From: Anaeromyxobacter sp.
Lineage (GTDB): Bacteria > Myxococcota > Myxococcia > Myxococcales > Anaeromyxobacteraceae
NCBI GenBank assembly: GCA_016718565.1
Contig: JADKCZ010000018.1
Span: forward strand, 335,001 to 399,000
Direction of reading: 5' to 3'
Length of the DNA stretch: 64,000 nt
In this document: positions 18,536 through 27,568 of the stretch, in pieces
Numbering within the stretch: the first letter of the stretch is position 1
Layout of the letters: every line of letters starts with the position of its first letter
Made by a program: the position numbers and the translations under genes
Notes under the pieces: generated by a model
Told to the model about the DNA's origin: nothing
Database searches by the model: none
What the model saw: the letters and a program-made list of their open reading frames with translations, nothing else

Positions 18536-20773
18536 ATGCTGACTGCGACACGCGGGCTTGCACTTGCAGTTCTTCTTGGCGGCCTTGCCCTTTCAGCCTG
18601 CGGGGGTGGAGGCAGCGGCGGGACGCCGCCCGCGACTACCTACTCCATCCGCGGCACGGTGAGCGGCGCGGTCGCCTCGGGCGTGACGGTGACCCTGTCT
18701 GGGGCTAGCAGCGCGACGACCACGACTGGTGGCGCGGGAACCTACAGCTTCGCCGGCCTGGCCAACGGCAGTTACACGGTCACGCCGTCGCTCTCTGGAT
18801 TCACTTTCTCCCCAACGAGCCTGGTCGTACCGGTGAACGGGGCGAACGTGACGGGGCGGGACTTCGCCGCGACGTCGGTGCCGAACACCTACAGCATCTC
18901 CGGGACCATCTCCGGTGCGGTCGTGTCGGGGGTCACCATTGCGCTCACCGGCACCAGCAGTGCCGTCACCACGACCGACGGGGCGGGCTTCTACGCCTTT
19001 GCCGATCTCGCAAATGGCAACTACACCGTTACGCCATCGCTTGCAGGTCACACCTTTTCGCCGACGAGCAGCCCCGCGACGATCAATGGCGCGGACGTCT
19101 TCGAGAAGAACTTCACGGCAGGCACTTGGTCCTGGGAGAATCCTCGGCCTCAGGGAAACGGCCTTCGCAGGGTCTGGGGCAGTTCGGCAGGCGACGCCTG
19201 GGCGGTAGGCGATTTGGGGTCCATCCTGCACTTGAATGGCAGCGAGTGGACGAGGGTGACCAGTGGATTGACTGAGTACCTCTCGGACATCTGGGGCAGT
19301 TCGAACATCGACGTCTGGGCCGTTGGCAACAACGGCACGATCCTACACTCGAACGGCACCGCGTGGTCCAGCGTGGCGAGTGGGACGGGGGCTTGGCTCT
19401 CGGGTGTCTGGGGTAGCTCGGCGAACGACGTCTGGGCGGTGGGCAGTGGCGGCACGATCCTGCACTGGAACGGCACCGCGTGGTCGAGCGTGGCAAGTGG
19501 GACGGGGTCGAACCTGTCAGGCGTCTGGGGGAGTTCGACCAGCGACGTGTGGTCCGTTGGCTACAACGGTACGATCCTTCACTCGAACGGCACCGTGTGG
19601 TCGAGCGTGGCGAGTGGGACGGCCCAGCACCTCTCGAGCATCTGGGGCAGTTCGGCGAGCGACATCTGGGCCGTTGGCAAGAGCGGCACGATCCTGCACT
19701 GGAACGGCACCGCATGGTCGGCGACGGGCGGGTACACGATTGACCTCTCGGGCGTCTGGGGCAGTTCAACGAGCGACGTCTGGGCAGTTGGGAACAACAG
19801 CACTGTCCTGCACTGGAACGGGACCGTTTGGTCGGGCGTGGCGAGTGGAACGGCCGAGCACCTCTCGGGCATCTGGGGCAGCTCGGCGAGCGACATCTGG
19901 GCCGTTGGTGACAACGGCACGATCCTGCACTGGAATGGCACCGCGTGGTCCGTGACGAGCGGGTTCACCTTTGACCTCTCGGGCGTCTGGGGCAGTTCAA
20001 CGAGCGACATCTGGGCCGTTGGCAACAACGGCACGATCCTACACTCGAACGGCACCGCGTGGTCCAGCGTGGCGAGTGGGACGGGGGCCTGGCTCTCGGG
20101 TGTCTGGGGTAGCTCGGCGAGCGACGTCTGGGCGGTGGGCCCTTACGTGATCCTGCACTGGAACGGTAGCGTTTGGTCGGGCGGGACGAGTGCGGGGGCA
20201 CCGTACCTCGAGAGCGTTTGGGGGAGCTCGGCGAGCGACGTCTGGGCGGTGGGCAGTGGCGGCACGATCCTGCACTGGAACGGCACCGCGTGGTCGAGCG
20301 AGGTGAGTGGGACGGAGTCAAACCTGTCAGGCGTCTGGGGGAGCTCGGCGAGCGACGTATGGGCAGTTGGCGACAACGGCACGATCTTGCGATGGAACGG
20401 CACAGCGTGGTCGAGCGTGGCGAGTGGGACGACACGCGCGCACGCGCGCATCTGGGGAAGCTCCGCGAGCGACGTTTGGGCTGTGGGGCGTGGCACGATC
20501 TCTCACTGGAATGGCGCCGCGTGGTCGACTGTGACGAGTAGGTCGACCATGTACCTTGGGGACGTCTGGGGGAGCTCGGCGAGCGACGTCTGGATTGTTG
20601 GTTACGATGGCCTAGGACCCTTCTACGCCGGTGTCTTGATGCACTGGGATGGCACCGCGTGGTCGAACCTTGCTCCCGTGACGGAGAGGCCGCTCCAGGC
20701 ATTGTGGGGCACTTCCGCAAGCGACGTCTGGGCGGTGGGCTATAGCGGTACCATCCTGCACTTCCGACCCTGA
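18536..20773 (+). CDS. Surface lipoprotein with two regulatory-like beta domains and 14 propeller-type repeats
   Basis: 745 residues. A signal peptide ends in the lipobox LSAC (Cys at 22), followed by a Gly-rich linker. Two similar beta-sandwich segments at about residues 36-115 and 117-195 (GTVSGAVASGVTVTLSGAS..., FTFSPTSL) look like carboxypeptidase-regulatory or SdrD-B-type domains. The remainder is 14 copies of a 36- to 40-residue repeat with the core WGSS-A/T-SDVWAVG--GTILHWNGTAW. Fourteen repeats fit two seven-bladed beta-propellers. The product is likely anchored in the outer membrane and exposed. A shorter paralogue follows 49 bases after the stop. Such WGxSxxDVWAVG repeats are common in myxobacteria; ligand unknown. 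Confidence 0.8.
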   Translation: MLTATRGLALAVLLGGLALSACGGGGSGGTPPATTYSIRGTVSGAVASGVTVTLSGASSATTTTGGAGTYSFAGLANGSYTVTPSLSGFTFSPTSLVVPVNGANVTGRDFAATSVPNTYSISGTISGAVVSGVTIALTGTSSAVTTTDGAGFYAFADLANGNYTVTPSLAGHTFSPTSSPATINGADVFEKNFTAGTWSWENPRPQGNGLRRVWGSSAGDAWAVGDLGSILHLNGSEWTRVTSGLTEYLSDIWGSSNIDVWAVGNNGTILHSNGTAWSSVASGTGAWLSGVWGSSANDVWAVGSGGTILHWNGTAWSSVASGTGSNLSGVWGSSTSDVWSVGYNGTILHSNGTVWSSVASGTAQHLSSIWGSSASDIWAVGKSGTILHWNGTAWSATGGYTIDLSGVWGSSTSDVWAVGNNSTVLHWNGTVWSGVASGTAEHLSGIWGSSASDIWAVGDNGTILHWNGTAWSVTSGFTFDLSGVWGSSTSDIWAVGNNGTILHSNGTAWSSVASGTGAWLSGVWGSSASDVWAVGPYVILHWNGSVWSGGTSAGAPYLESVWGSSASDVWAVGSGGTILHWNGTAWSSEVSGTESNLSGVWGSSASDVWAVGDNGTILRWNGTAWSSVASGTTRAHARIWGSSASDVWAVGRGTISHWNGAAWSTVTSRSTMYLGDVWGSSASDVWIVGYDGLGPFYAGVLMHWDGTAWSNLAPVTERPLQALWGTSASDVWAVGYSGTILHFRP
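19320..20133 (+). repeat. Near-identical 115-base direct repeats inside the lipoprotein gene
   Basis: Positions about 19320-19436 and 20020-20133 differ at only about two bases, whereas neighbouring repeats of the same gene differ more. They lie five repeats apart. Recent recombination or gene conversion between repeats is the simplest reason. Confidence 0.6.
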
Positions 20774-20822
20774 CCACCAAGCCGGATCAACGGCAAGTCG
20801 GGAACTTCACGAGGGAGGGCCT

Positions 20823-22298
20823 ATGACACGGAGCCTTCGGATTGCAGGCGTGTTTGGGGCGTTGCTGGTCACGTCGGCCCTGCTCGCCTGCGGGGGTGGA
20901 GGCGGTGGCGGGACTCCGCCCGCAACGACCTACTCCATCTCTGGCACGGTCAGCGGCGCTATCACCTCTGGCGTGGCGGTGACGCTCTCGGGCGCGAGCA
21001 GCGCGACGACCACAACTGGGGGCGCGGGAACCTACAACTTCGCCGGCTTGGCCAACGGCACCTACAGCGTGGCGCCGTCGCTGGCAGGGTACACGTTCTC
21101 CCCAGCGAGCCTGGTCGTCTCGGTGAGCGGGTCAAACGTGACGGGGCAGGACTTCACCGCGACGGCGGTCCCGAACACCTACAGCATCTCCGGAACCATC
21201 TCCGGCGCGGCCGTGTCGGGGGTCACCATGGCGCTCACTGGCACCAGCAGCGCAACGACAACGAGCGGTGCCACGGGGGCTTTCAGCTTCACAGGCCTGA
21301 CCAACGGAAACTACACCGTCACGCCATCGCTCGCTGGGTACACGTTCTCCCCAGCGAGCTTGGCCGTGGTTGTAGGCGGGTCGAACGCCTCCGGAAAGGA
21401 CTTCACAGCGACGGCCGTGGCGGGTCTCGGCACCTGGACGAGTGTGCCGAGCGGAACGACATCGAAGGAGTTGCTTGACGTCTGGGGAAGCTCGGCGAAC
21501 GACGTCTGGGCGGTTGGCGGTGGACCCGGAGCGATTCTCCACTGGAACGGCAGCGCTTGGTCGAGCGCCACCTACGGAGGGCAGTACCTAACTGGAGTCT
21601 GGGGCCTATCCGAAGCCGACGTTTGGGCGGTAGGGGAGAGCGGAACCATTCTGCACTGGAACGGCACCACGTGGTCGAGCGTGACCAGTCCAGTGTCAGC
21701 CTCTTTCCTGGAAGGCATCTGGGGGACCGCGGCGAACGACGTCTGGGCCGTAGGGGGTGGCGGAACGATCCTGCACTGGAACGGGACGTCGTGGTCCACC
21801 GTGGCCAGCGGCACGACGGAACATATCGCTGACGTCTGGGGAAGCTCGGCGAACGACGTCTGGGCGGTGGGGGGCTCCGACAGTCCCCCAAGCAGCGTTC
21901 TTCTCCACTGGAACGGTATCGCGTGGTCGAGCGTCGCGAGCGGTACCTCCAACGGTCTGAGGAACATCTGGGGCAGCTCGGCGAACGACGTTTGGGCCGT
22001 TGGGGACGGCGGAACGATCCAGCATTGGAACGGAACGGCCTGGTCGACTGTGCCCAGCGGGAGAACCGACCCCCTCGACGGCATCTGGGGCAGTTCGGGA
22101 AGTGACGTCTGGGCGTTCGGCGGCAGCGGCGGAGTCCCTCCTGCTCCAGCCACCAGCGTCATTCTCCATTGGAACGGCAGCGCATGGTCAACCGTGCAGA
22201 GCGGAACGACCCTTCCTCTCTACGGCGGCGGGGGCATCTCGGGGAACGATGTCTGGGCGGTCGGCGCCAACGGGACAATTGTCCACTACACCCCGTGA
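20823..22298 (+). CDS. Surface lipoprotein paralogue with 7 propeller-type repeats
   Basis: 491 residues from an ATG preceded by GAGGGAGGGCCT. Signal peptide with lipobox LLAC, Gly-rich linker, and two beta-sandwich segments nearly identical in plan to those of the upstream gene. Seven WG-x-S-x-DVWAVG repeats follow (the last begins GGISGNDVWAVG), which fits one seven-bladed beta-propeller. The two genes arose by tandem duplication, with one round of repeat doubling or halving. They are probably one transcript. No terminator is obvious after the stop. Confidence 0.8.
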   Translation: MTRSLRIAGVFGALLVTSALLACGGGGGGGTPPATTYSISGTVSGAITSGVAVTLSGASSATTTTGGAGTYNFAGLANGTYSVAPSLAGYTFSPASLVVSVSGSNVTGQDFTATAVPNTYSISGTISGAAVSGVTMALTGTSSATTTSGATGAFSFTGLTNGNYTVTPSLAGYTFSPASLAVVVGGSNASGKDFTATAVAGLGTWTSVPSGTTSKELLDVWGSSANDVWAVGGGPGAILHWNGSAWSSATYGGQYLTGVWGLSEADVWAVGESGTILHWNGTTWSSVTSPVSASFLEGIWGTAANDVWAVGGGGTILHWNGTSWSTVASGTTEHIADVWGSSANDVWAVGGSDSPPSSVLLHWNGIAWSSVASGTSNGLRNIWGSSANDVWAVGDGGTIQHWNGTAWSTVPSGRTDPLDGIWGSSGSDVWAFGGSGGVPPAPATSVILHWNGSAWSTVQSGTTLPLYGGGGISGNDVWAVGANGTIVHYTP

Positions 22299-22527
22299 TG
22301 TCGCATACCGCGTTGGTAAGCTAAGTCACCTCCCGGGGCCTGAGCACTCGCTTGGGCCCCTTCCACTTCCACAAAGCGTCCACGGGCAGGATGGCCGGCC
22401 TGAGGTTCGCTTCGCCGAGAAGCCAGGCGTCACCTTCTACAGGTAGCCTGCACGCAGAGGCCCCAACCGGTAGGCCGGGTCGGCAGGTCGCCCACCATCA
22501 CTAACTCGGCCAGGGAGGAGCACCCCC

Positions 22528-22968
22528 ATGGTCAGCACGTTGCCCAGTAGGTCACTTGAGGTGTTCCAGGGCGCCGAAGGTCAGGTCCTCGTCGAGCTGC
22601 GTGCTGGAGTCTGGTTCGCGGTGTCCCAGGTGGTGGCGCTCGCCTGCGGCAAGGGGCCGGTGACCTTGGCCACCAGCGGGCCCGTCGACCTGCGCGCCTT
22701 CGACAAGATGCTTCAGGCGCTGCACCTGGTCAGCTCCGCCAACTTCCAGCCGGACATCGAGCCCCCGGACTTCAGCGGCCGGGTGGTGGAGGAGAAGTGC
22801 ACCGCGGAGGTGTGGTGGCGCTCCGGGACGGTGCCTGGTCGCATCGTCACCATTTTCATCCTCTACGGCGAGAGCGCGGCCTGGTTGAGCTGGAACACCG
22901 GGACTGGGAGCAGCTCGCGCCACATCACGCAGGTCTTCAGCGGCATCGCCCGGGAAGACCTCCTGTAG
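22528..22968 (+). CDS. Hypothetical protein, 146 residues
   Basis: The ATG at 22528 has a good site, GGAGGAGCACCCCC, upstream. The product has no signal peptide or membrane helix and looks like a small alpha/beta protein (FSGRVVEEKCTAEVWWRSG, VTIFILYGESAAWLSW). I do not recognise it. The 229 bases before it hold no gene I can support. Confidence 0.6.
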   Translation: MVSTLPSRSLEVFQGAEGQVLVELRAGVWFAVSQVVALACGKGPVTLATSGPVDLRAFDKMLQALHLVSSANFQPDIEPPDFSGRVVEEKCTAEVWWRSGTVPGRIVTIFILYGESAAWLSWNTGTGSSSRHITQVFSGIAREDLL

Positions 22969-23332
22969 GTGGATGGCGAGGATGACGGCCAGCTCGGCGT
23001 CCGCCTCGTCGTTACATGTCCTGGCCAGCCTAGTCGCCGTCTGGTGGGGGGACCGGGCGGGCAGTGGAGATGGGGGCCGGATTCAGACGGGGCCCAAGAT
23101 TTCTGGCTGAGGGTGGGGGGCGGGGGCCAGATTTCGTGAAGGGGGTGGTCCGGGTGGGGCGAGGGCGAGATCGTCGATCCTAGGGGCAGCCAGGGGCCTT
23201 CCTGATCGAGTCTGTAAGGTGGCCGGGGAGGCAGACCCCTCACCAGGTTCCCAAGGCTGCGGGTACCTCTCTCCCCCTCCTAGCCGGCCCGATCGTTCTT
23301 GCCTTAGACCTCAGCGTGGGCGAACCCGGAGG
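22969..23332. other. Gene-poor G-rich spacer
   Basis: No supportable gene. The plus strand is markedly G-rich near 23045-23165, with runs such as GGGTGGGGGGCGGGGG that could form G-quadruplexes. It carries a third copy of CAGACGGGGCCC near 23076. Confidence 0.5.
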
Positions 23333-23818
23333 TCAGGGAGCAGCCGGTGGGTGGACAAGCCACACGCCACGCTCTCGCCCGGTCATGTTCACCACCCACA
23401 GGCGCCGGAAGCTGGATGCGTCCATCAGGTCCCGCAGACGCTGCTCGAACTTCGGCATCCAGATGCTCTTCGGGTCCATGGTCTCGTCCCCGTACGCCAG
23501 CAGCTCGATCGGGAAGGGGGACTGGTACCTCTTCTCGACCAGCTTCACCCGGACCCTCTCCAAGGTGGGGTCCGCGAACCAGGTTCCGCCGGGTCCCTGC
23601 CCCTGGATCGCCTGAGCGGTCACTCGGGCGAGGTCCTCATCGACCAGGTCGACCAGCTCGAACGCCACCTGCTCGCCGTGGACGTACCGGCACAGGATGT
23701 CGGGCTCGGGTGGACGGCGGGACTCCACAGACCCGGGGACAACTGGCATGCCGGCCAGCTGGATGAACTCCAGGAATACATCCCGCTCGGCCTTGGCCTT
23801 GGACTCCTCGCTGGTCAT
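23333..23818 (-). CDS. Hypothetical protein, possible nuclease-like fold
   Basis: About 161 residues from ATG at 23818 (MTSEES); an alternative ATG at 23830 lies directly on the GGGAG site and is less likely. The sequence EPDILC followed by VAFELVDLVDEDLARV has the D-x(n)-E-x-V pattern seen in restriction-like nucleases, but no lysine completes a PD-ExK motif, so this is only a hint. The gene is convergent with the hypothetical gene at 22528 and precedes nothing on its strand in an obvious operon. Function unknown. Confidence 0.5.
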   Translation of the reverse strand: MTSEESKAKAERDVFLEFIQLAGMPVVPGSVESRRPPEPDILCRYVHGEQVAFELVDLVDEDLARVTAQAIQGQGPGGTWFADPTLERVRVKLVEKRYQSPFPIELLAYGDETMDPKSIWMPKFEQRLRDLMDASSFRRLWVVNMTGRERGVWLVHPPAAP

Positions 23819-23907
23819 GACGATGACCATCTCCCAGCCGGCTGACACCACGCTGGGGATCGGAGGCGGCGAGGAGGCCGGAGGAGGCTCCCGAACGGCC
23901 TCCCGGC

Positions 23908-24792
23908 CTACCTGACGACGCGCAACCTGACGTCGATGGCCTTGCCGTCGTTCTCGGCCAGGGCGGCCTCGGCGGCCTTCCGCTGAGTCCGGAGCTGGTC
24001 GAGGATGCCGAGCAGCCGGGCCTGGCTCTTCTCGATCTCGGCCCTGTACCTGGAGAGCTTCTTGGTCTCCGGCCCCTCCGGCACCACCGTCTCGGCGGAG
24101 ATCTTCTTGCGGAGGTGGTCGAGGACCTGCTCCCCGCGCTTCACCATGGTGACGAGGGCGGCTTGGACATCATGGGCAGCGGTAGCGAGGGCGACCATGT
24201 TGTCCGACTTCGCCTTGCCGTCCTCGGCGGCCTCCTCCAGGCCGGTGATGGCCTCCTCGAGGTTCTTCACCAGCCGGCCATCGAGAGCCTCCACGTCGCG
24301 CACGATGCTGACGGTGCCCTTGGCGCCCAGGATGAACGGCTTGAGCGGGCCGATGTGGGTCGGGAAGGGCTTGAGCTCATCGGCGGCAACGGCGTGCTGG
24401 ACAAGGACGTTCACGGCCGTCAGCGCGCCAAGGGCGCGGGAGTAGTCGTGGTGCTGCGGGGTCTTCCTCATGGCGTCCTCGACGAGCGAGAGGTGGTGGG
24501 CGTGTTCGAGCCGGAGCAGTCGCTGCTGGCGCCAGGCGAGGTCGGCGAGCTGGTAGACGACGTGGGCCTCGGCGGGCGAGGAGCAGGGCAGCGTGGCGAA
24601 CCACCCGTCGGCGTGGCGGCGGTAGTCGGCGACGGCCTCGCCTGGCAGCACGAGCGCCACCGACCTGATGCCGTGGGACACCCGGTTGAGCGAGGCCCGA
24701 ATCTTTCCCAGCTCGGTTCGCGGGCCTGTGGCGCGGGCAGGTGGGGTGGCGCCAGCGAGGATATCGGGCCGAGGGGGTGGGCCAGGGAGCAT
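23908..24792 (-). CDS. Hypothetical helical protein often found near mobile DNA
   Basis: 294 residues from ATG at 24792. The N-terminus TGPRTELGKIRASLNRVSHG followed by VALVLPGE and a long helical region (VYQLADLAWRQQRLLRLE) matches in style the proteins that start GPRT-x-GK-x-R-S-x-N-ALRHG and occur beside transposons and integrases in many phyla. The C-terminal third is a coiled coil. Function is unknown. It lies downstream of the replication-initiator-like gene on the same strand. Confidence 0.55.
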   Translation of the reverse strand: MLPGPPPRPDILAGATPPARATGPRTELGKIRASLNRVSHGIRSVALVLPGEAVADYRRHADGWFATLPCSSPAEAHVVYQLADLAWRQQRLLRLEHAHHLSLVEDAMRKTPQHHDYSRALGALTAVNVLVQHAVAADELKPFPTHIGPLKPFILGAKGTVSIVRDVEALDGRLVKNLEEAITGLEEAAEDGKAKSDNMVALATAAHDVQAALVTMVKRGEQVLDHLRKKISAETVVPEGPETKKLSRYRAEIEKSQARLLGILDQLRTQRKAAEAALAENDGKAIDVRLRVVR

Positions 24793-24989
24793 GTCTCGAC
24801 TGTCATGGTTTCCTGGGCCTGTGGGTAGCGATTCCTAGAGGCAGTCATGGAGCCACGCGGTGTCCCAGTCGCCGGTGCCCAGGCGGCGCCTGAAGGGCGG
24901 CATGGAGTTGGGCCGGCTGGTCACCGACCCGCTCGACCGGGCCGAGATGGTGTCACCACCTGCGACGGCAACATGATGTTCACCAACGG

Positions 24990-25091
24990 TCATCTTGTTG
25001 TCGGATACGTGATGGCGAGCATCATGATCAGGATGAGCATCTGGAGGATGGACCTGTTCGCTCCCACAGGGCGGTACACGACCACCGCCAC
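24990..25091 (-). CDS. Possible 33-residue membrane peptide
   Basis: A GTG at 25091 opens a frame whose C-terminal half is a strong hydrophobic helix (SILQMLILIMMLAITYP). There is no clear ribosome-binding site; it may be coupled to the end of the upstream gene, 18 bases away. Supported by composition only. Confidence 0.25.
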   Translation of the reverse strand: MAVVVYRPVGANRSILQMLILIMMLAITYPTTR

Positions 25092-25109
25092 GACCCTCCA
25101 CCGTGCGCG

Positions 25110-25863
25110 TCATCGTGCTCCCCCCTGGCCTACGGCCTCTCGACGGCACAATGCCGTCGAGATCGGGTGTCGCTCGCTGAGCGCCCAGCGGTGGTTCATG
25201 ACGTTGGCCGAGTTCCTCCTTTGACCGCTCACAACCTGTTGGGGCAACAGGTGGCGCAACATGGGGCCGTACAGGAGCACCCATTCTCGACCCTTCAGGA
25301 TGAGTTGGATCAGGTAGGGAGGAGTCAGGAGGTGTACAAGCAAGGCCTCCTCCCTGGTGCCGCTTACGGCCCCACTTCCTGCGTCTTACCTCAGGAATTC
25401 CCCTGGACGGTTCCCACTGGATGCCAAGATAAGCTCCAAGTCGGGCCGGTGTCTTCGTGACCCGCTCGGCGTTGCTGATGCCACCCTTCCATGCATTTCT
25501 GAGTGCTGCTCGGGTGAGGTTTGGCGGCAGCAGCGCGACAACATGGACGTGCGGGTCCTCGCGACGGTCGTCCGCCACCACCCAAACCGCGTCCGCGAGC
25601 CGACGCCACGGTCTTGACTGCTGGAGCAGGTCAAACTGCCGCCGCACGTCTCGCAGGAGGCGCTCTCGAGTTCCCGAGCATGCCGTCGTGAAGGTGTAGA
25701 GGTAGGTCCTGTACCCTGGCTGTCGTTCGGCCCGCACCATCGCCTCAACCGCTGCGACGAAGGTAGGGGCCTCATCGCACGGTGGTCGGAAGGCCCCCCG
25801 GGCATCAGCCGAGCGGATTCGTCTGGAGCCGAAGAGCCGGCGTCGTGGCGACCGCGCTGGCAT
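25110..25863 (-). CDS. Replication-initiator-like protein (HUH endonuclease type), frameshifted
   Basis: The frame from ATG at 25863 encodes YRTYLYTFTTACSGTRERLL, then DPHVHVVALLPP at about residues 103-114, an HxH motif as in HUH rolling-circle initiators, and later TPARLGAYLGI, where a catalytic Tyr would be expected. Near 25350 one extra base (CACC-AGG) breaks the frame; the other frame continues with coherent sequence (LLTPPYLIQLILKGREWVLL) to a stop at 25110, giving about 250 residues in all. Its ATG directly follows the stop of the HTH gene upstream, and xis-rep-integrase order is usual for integrative elements of actinobacterial type. HUH assignment rests on one motif and is tentative. 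Confidence 0.5.
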
Positions 25864-26079
25864 CTACTTGCTCGCGACCCGCCGCGCGGCCATCCAGGCG
25901 GCCAACTCGACCTTCGAGAAGACCACGAGCCTCTTGCCGAGCCGGTAGTGCGGAATCTGCCGTCTGCACACCATCGACTGGAGCGTCGGGATTCCGAGCC
26001 CGGTCAGTGCCGACGCCCCGCCGTAGCGGAGCTTCTCCTCGTGCTGCTCATTGCTGGCGTCCACGGCGTTGTCGTCCAT
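25864..26079 (-). CDS. Excisionase-like helix-turn-helix protein
   Basis: 71 residues. YGGASALTGLGIPTLQSMVCRRQIPHYRLGKRLVVFSKVELAAWMAARRV is the winged HTH pattern of AlpA/Xis-type proteins (the stretch is given only as its ends: GLGIPTLQSMV and PHYRLGKRLVVF). It sits between the integrase and the replication-like gene, the usual place for an excisionase that directs recombinase to excise. Its stop abuts the next ATG. Confidence 0.8.
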   Translation of the reverse strand: MDDNAVDASNEQHEEKLRYGGASALTGLGIPTLQSMVCRRQIPHYRLGKRLVVFSKVELAAWMAARRVASK

Positions 26080-26099
26080 GCCGTGGTTCTACAGCCCGT

Positions 26100-27287
26100 C
26101 TACGAAGGCGACTCTGCAAGGTTAGGGGCTGGTTCTTGCAGCGGACGTCCTGCGAGGTCGATGGGGAGCGCGATGACCTCTCCGACCCTTGGCGCCTCCG
26201 ACCCCAGACGCCCGAAGTCGGCGGCGTAGGCCGCGGGCGCCAGGTGGGCGTAGCGCATGGTCATCTTGATGTCCTTGTGGCCCAGGATCTTCTGGAGCTT
26301 GAAGACGTCGCCCGAGTTCATCACCCAGTGGCTGGCGAAGGTGTGGCGCAGGTCGTGGAAGACGATGTACCGGCCCGTCCGGGCGTTCTTCTGCACCCTG
26401 GGGAACTGGGCATCGTCCAGGACCCGATGGAAGATCTCCTGGAAGACCCGGGCCGACTCCTGGTGCATGGCGCCTCGCTCGTTCGGGAACACGAGCTGGC
26501 CGGGGCACTTGAGCCGCCAGCGGCGCAGCACCGGCAGGAGCACGTCGAGGATGGGGACGTAGCGGACGTCGCCGGCCTTGGTGGGGCCCTCGAAGGACCG
26601 CTGGACCGCGATGAGCCGGGTCTCGAAGTTCACGTCGTCCCAGCGGAGCCCGGCCAGCTCGCCGGCCCGCATCCCGGTGTAGACGGCGGTCGAGTAGAGG
26701 ACCAGGGCGTTCTCCCCCTCCCCTTCCGCCGCGACCAGGAGGCGGCGGATCTCGTCCTTGGTGCGCAGGTAGGAGTAGTCGGAGTCGAAGAGCCTGAACT
26801 TTGGCTTCTTGATCCGCGGCATCCTGGCGATCCAGCGGAGCTCGTAGGCGAGGTTGAGCTGCGTGATGAGGAGCGTCAGGTGGTTGTTGATGGTCTTGAT
26901 GCCGATCGGCTTGCGGTCGGCCGTCCCCGCCGTCTTCTCTGCGATGTACCTGTCGACGGCAGCCACCCCGATGTCGGCGAGCTTGAGCCCGCTCTCGGCA
27001 AAGAACGGCCGCAGGTGGGCCTTCATCATGCTGATGTCGTCCTCGCCGCTCCGCTTCTGGGGGACCTTGAACTCCTCCCAGTAGTTAGCCAGGTCGGCGT
27101 AGAGCTTGGTGGGGGGCGTCGGGTCCCGGAGGCCCCGCTTCACCTCGGTGACGCGGGCCTTCTCGAGGCTCAGGGCCTTGTCGGCGTCAGCGAAGAGTTC
27201 GAAGCTCTTCTTCCGCCGCTTCCCGAACTCGTCGGTGTAGCGGATCCACCATCCGGACTTCCCCTCGATGCGGAACGGCTTCGACAT
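26100..27287 (-). CDS. Tyrosine recombinase (phage-type integrase)
   Basis: 395 residues from ATG at 27287, preceded by GGGCGAGG; the frame is open 11 codons further up without a good site. N-terminal residues bear an arm-binding-like fold, 70-170 a SAM-like core-binding domain, and 190-370 the catalytic domain with Arg in TGMRAGELAGLRW, Lys before RYVPI, HDLRH (H-x-x-R), and GHKDIKMTMRYAHL with the last His and nucleophile Tyr. All key residues are present, so it should be active. It lies 153 bases from the 3' end of tRNA-fMet, reading away from it, which marks the right end of the element. Confidence 0.93.
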   Translation of the reverse strand: MSKPFRIEGKSGWWIRYTDEFGKRRKKSFELFADADKALSLEKARVTEVKRGLRDPTPPTKLYADLANYWEEFKVPQKRSGEDDISMMKAHLRPFFAESGLKLADIGVAAVDRYIAEKTAGTADRKPIGIKTINNHLTLLITQLNLAYELRWIARMPRIKKPKFRLFDSDYSYLRTKDEIRRLLVAAEGEGENALVLYSTAVYTGMRAGELAGLRWDDVNFETRLIAVQRSFEGPTKAGDVRYVPILDVLLPVLRRWRLKCPGQLVFPNERGAMHQESARVFQEIFHRVLDDAQFPRVQKNARTGRYIVFHDLRHTFASHWVMNSGDVFKLQKILGHKDIKMTMRYAHLAPAAYAADFGRLGSEAPRVGEVIALPIDLAGRPLQEPAPNLAESPS

Positions 27288-27395
27288 GACCTCGCCCTTG
27301 TAGGCCGGGCAAGGCGGCACTCTTCTGCAAGGTAGGACCTTCGGGTTTGCAGCGGGGCTGGGGGAGGCACGACTGGCCCCTACCTGGCCCCCTCA

Positions 27396-27433
27396 AAGGA
27401 AAACGCCCACCTAGCAGCGAGCTAAGTGGGCGT
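27396..27433 (-). terminator. Rho-independent terminator of tRNA-fMet
   Basis: Read on the minus strand: ACGCCCACTTAGC, loop TCGCT, GCTAGGTGGGCGT, then TTTTCCTTT. A 13-bp stem with one mismatch, six bases downstream of the tRNA CCA end. Confidence 0.85.
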
Positions 27434-27439
27434 CCTTGT

Positions 27440-27516
<77 letters not shown>

Positions 27517-27568
27517 GCAGTGGAAAGGTTGAAACGGACGCGGGTTGTACCGGCTATGACCGGTCCGG

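Noticed and set aside
18298..18537. 79-codon minus-strand frame before the lipoprotein
   Set aside because: No ribosome site, no recognisable motif, lies in a promoter-sized spacer.
19140..22300. Repeated DNA that could be taken for a CRISPR array
   Set aside because: Repeat units encode WGxSxxDVWAVG blades in frame, and there are no unique spacers of constant length or cas genes.
24835..25109. C-terminal third of the 342-codon frame as part of the Rep-like protein
   Set aside because: Composition is His/Pro/Gly filler, and the coherent frame after the indel ends at 25110.
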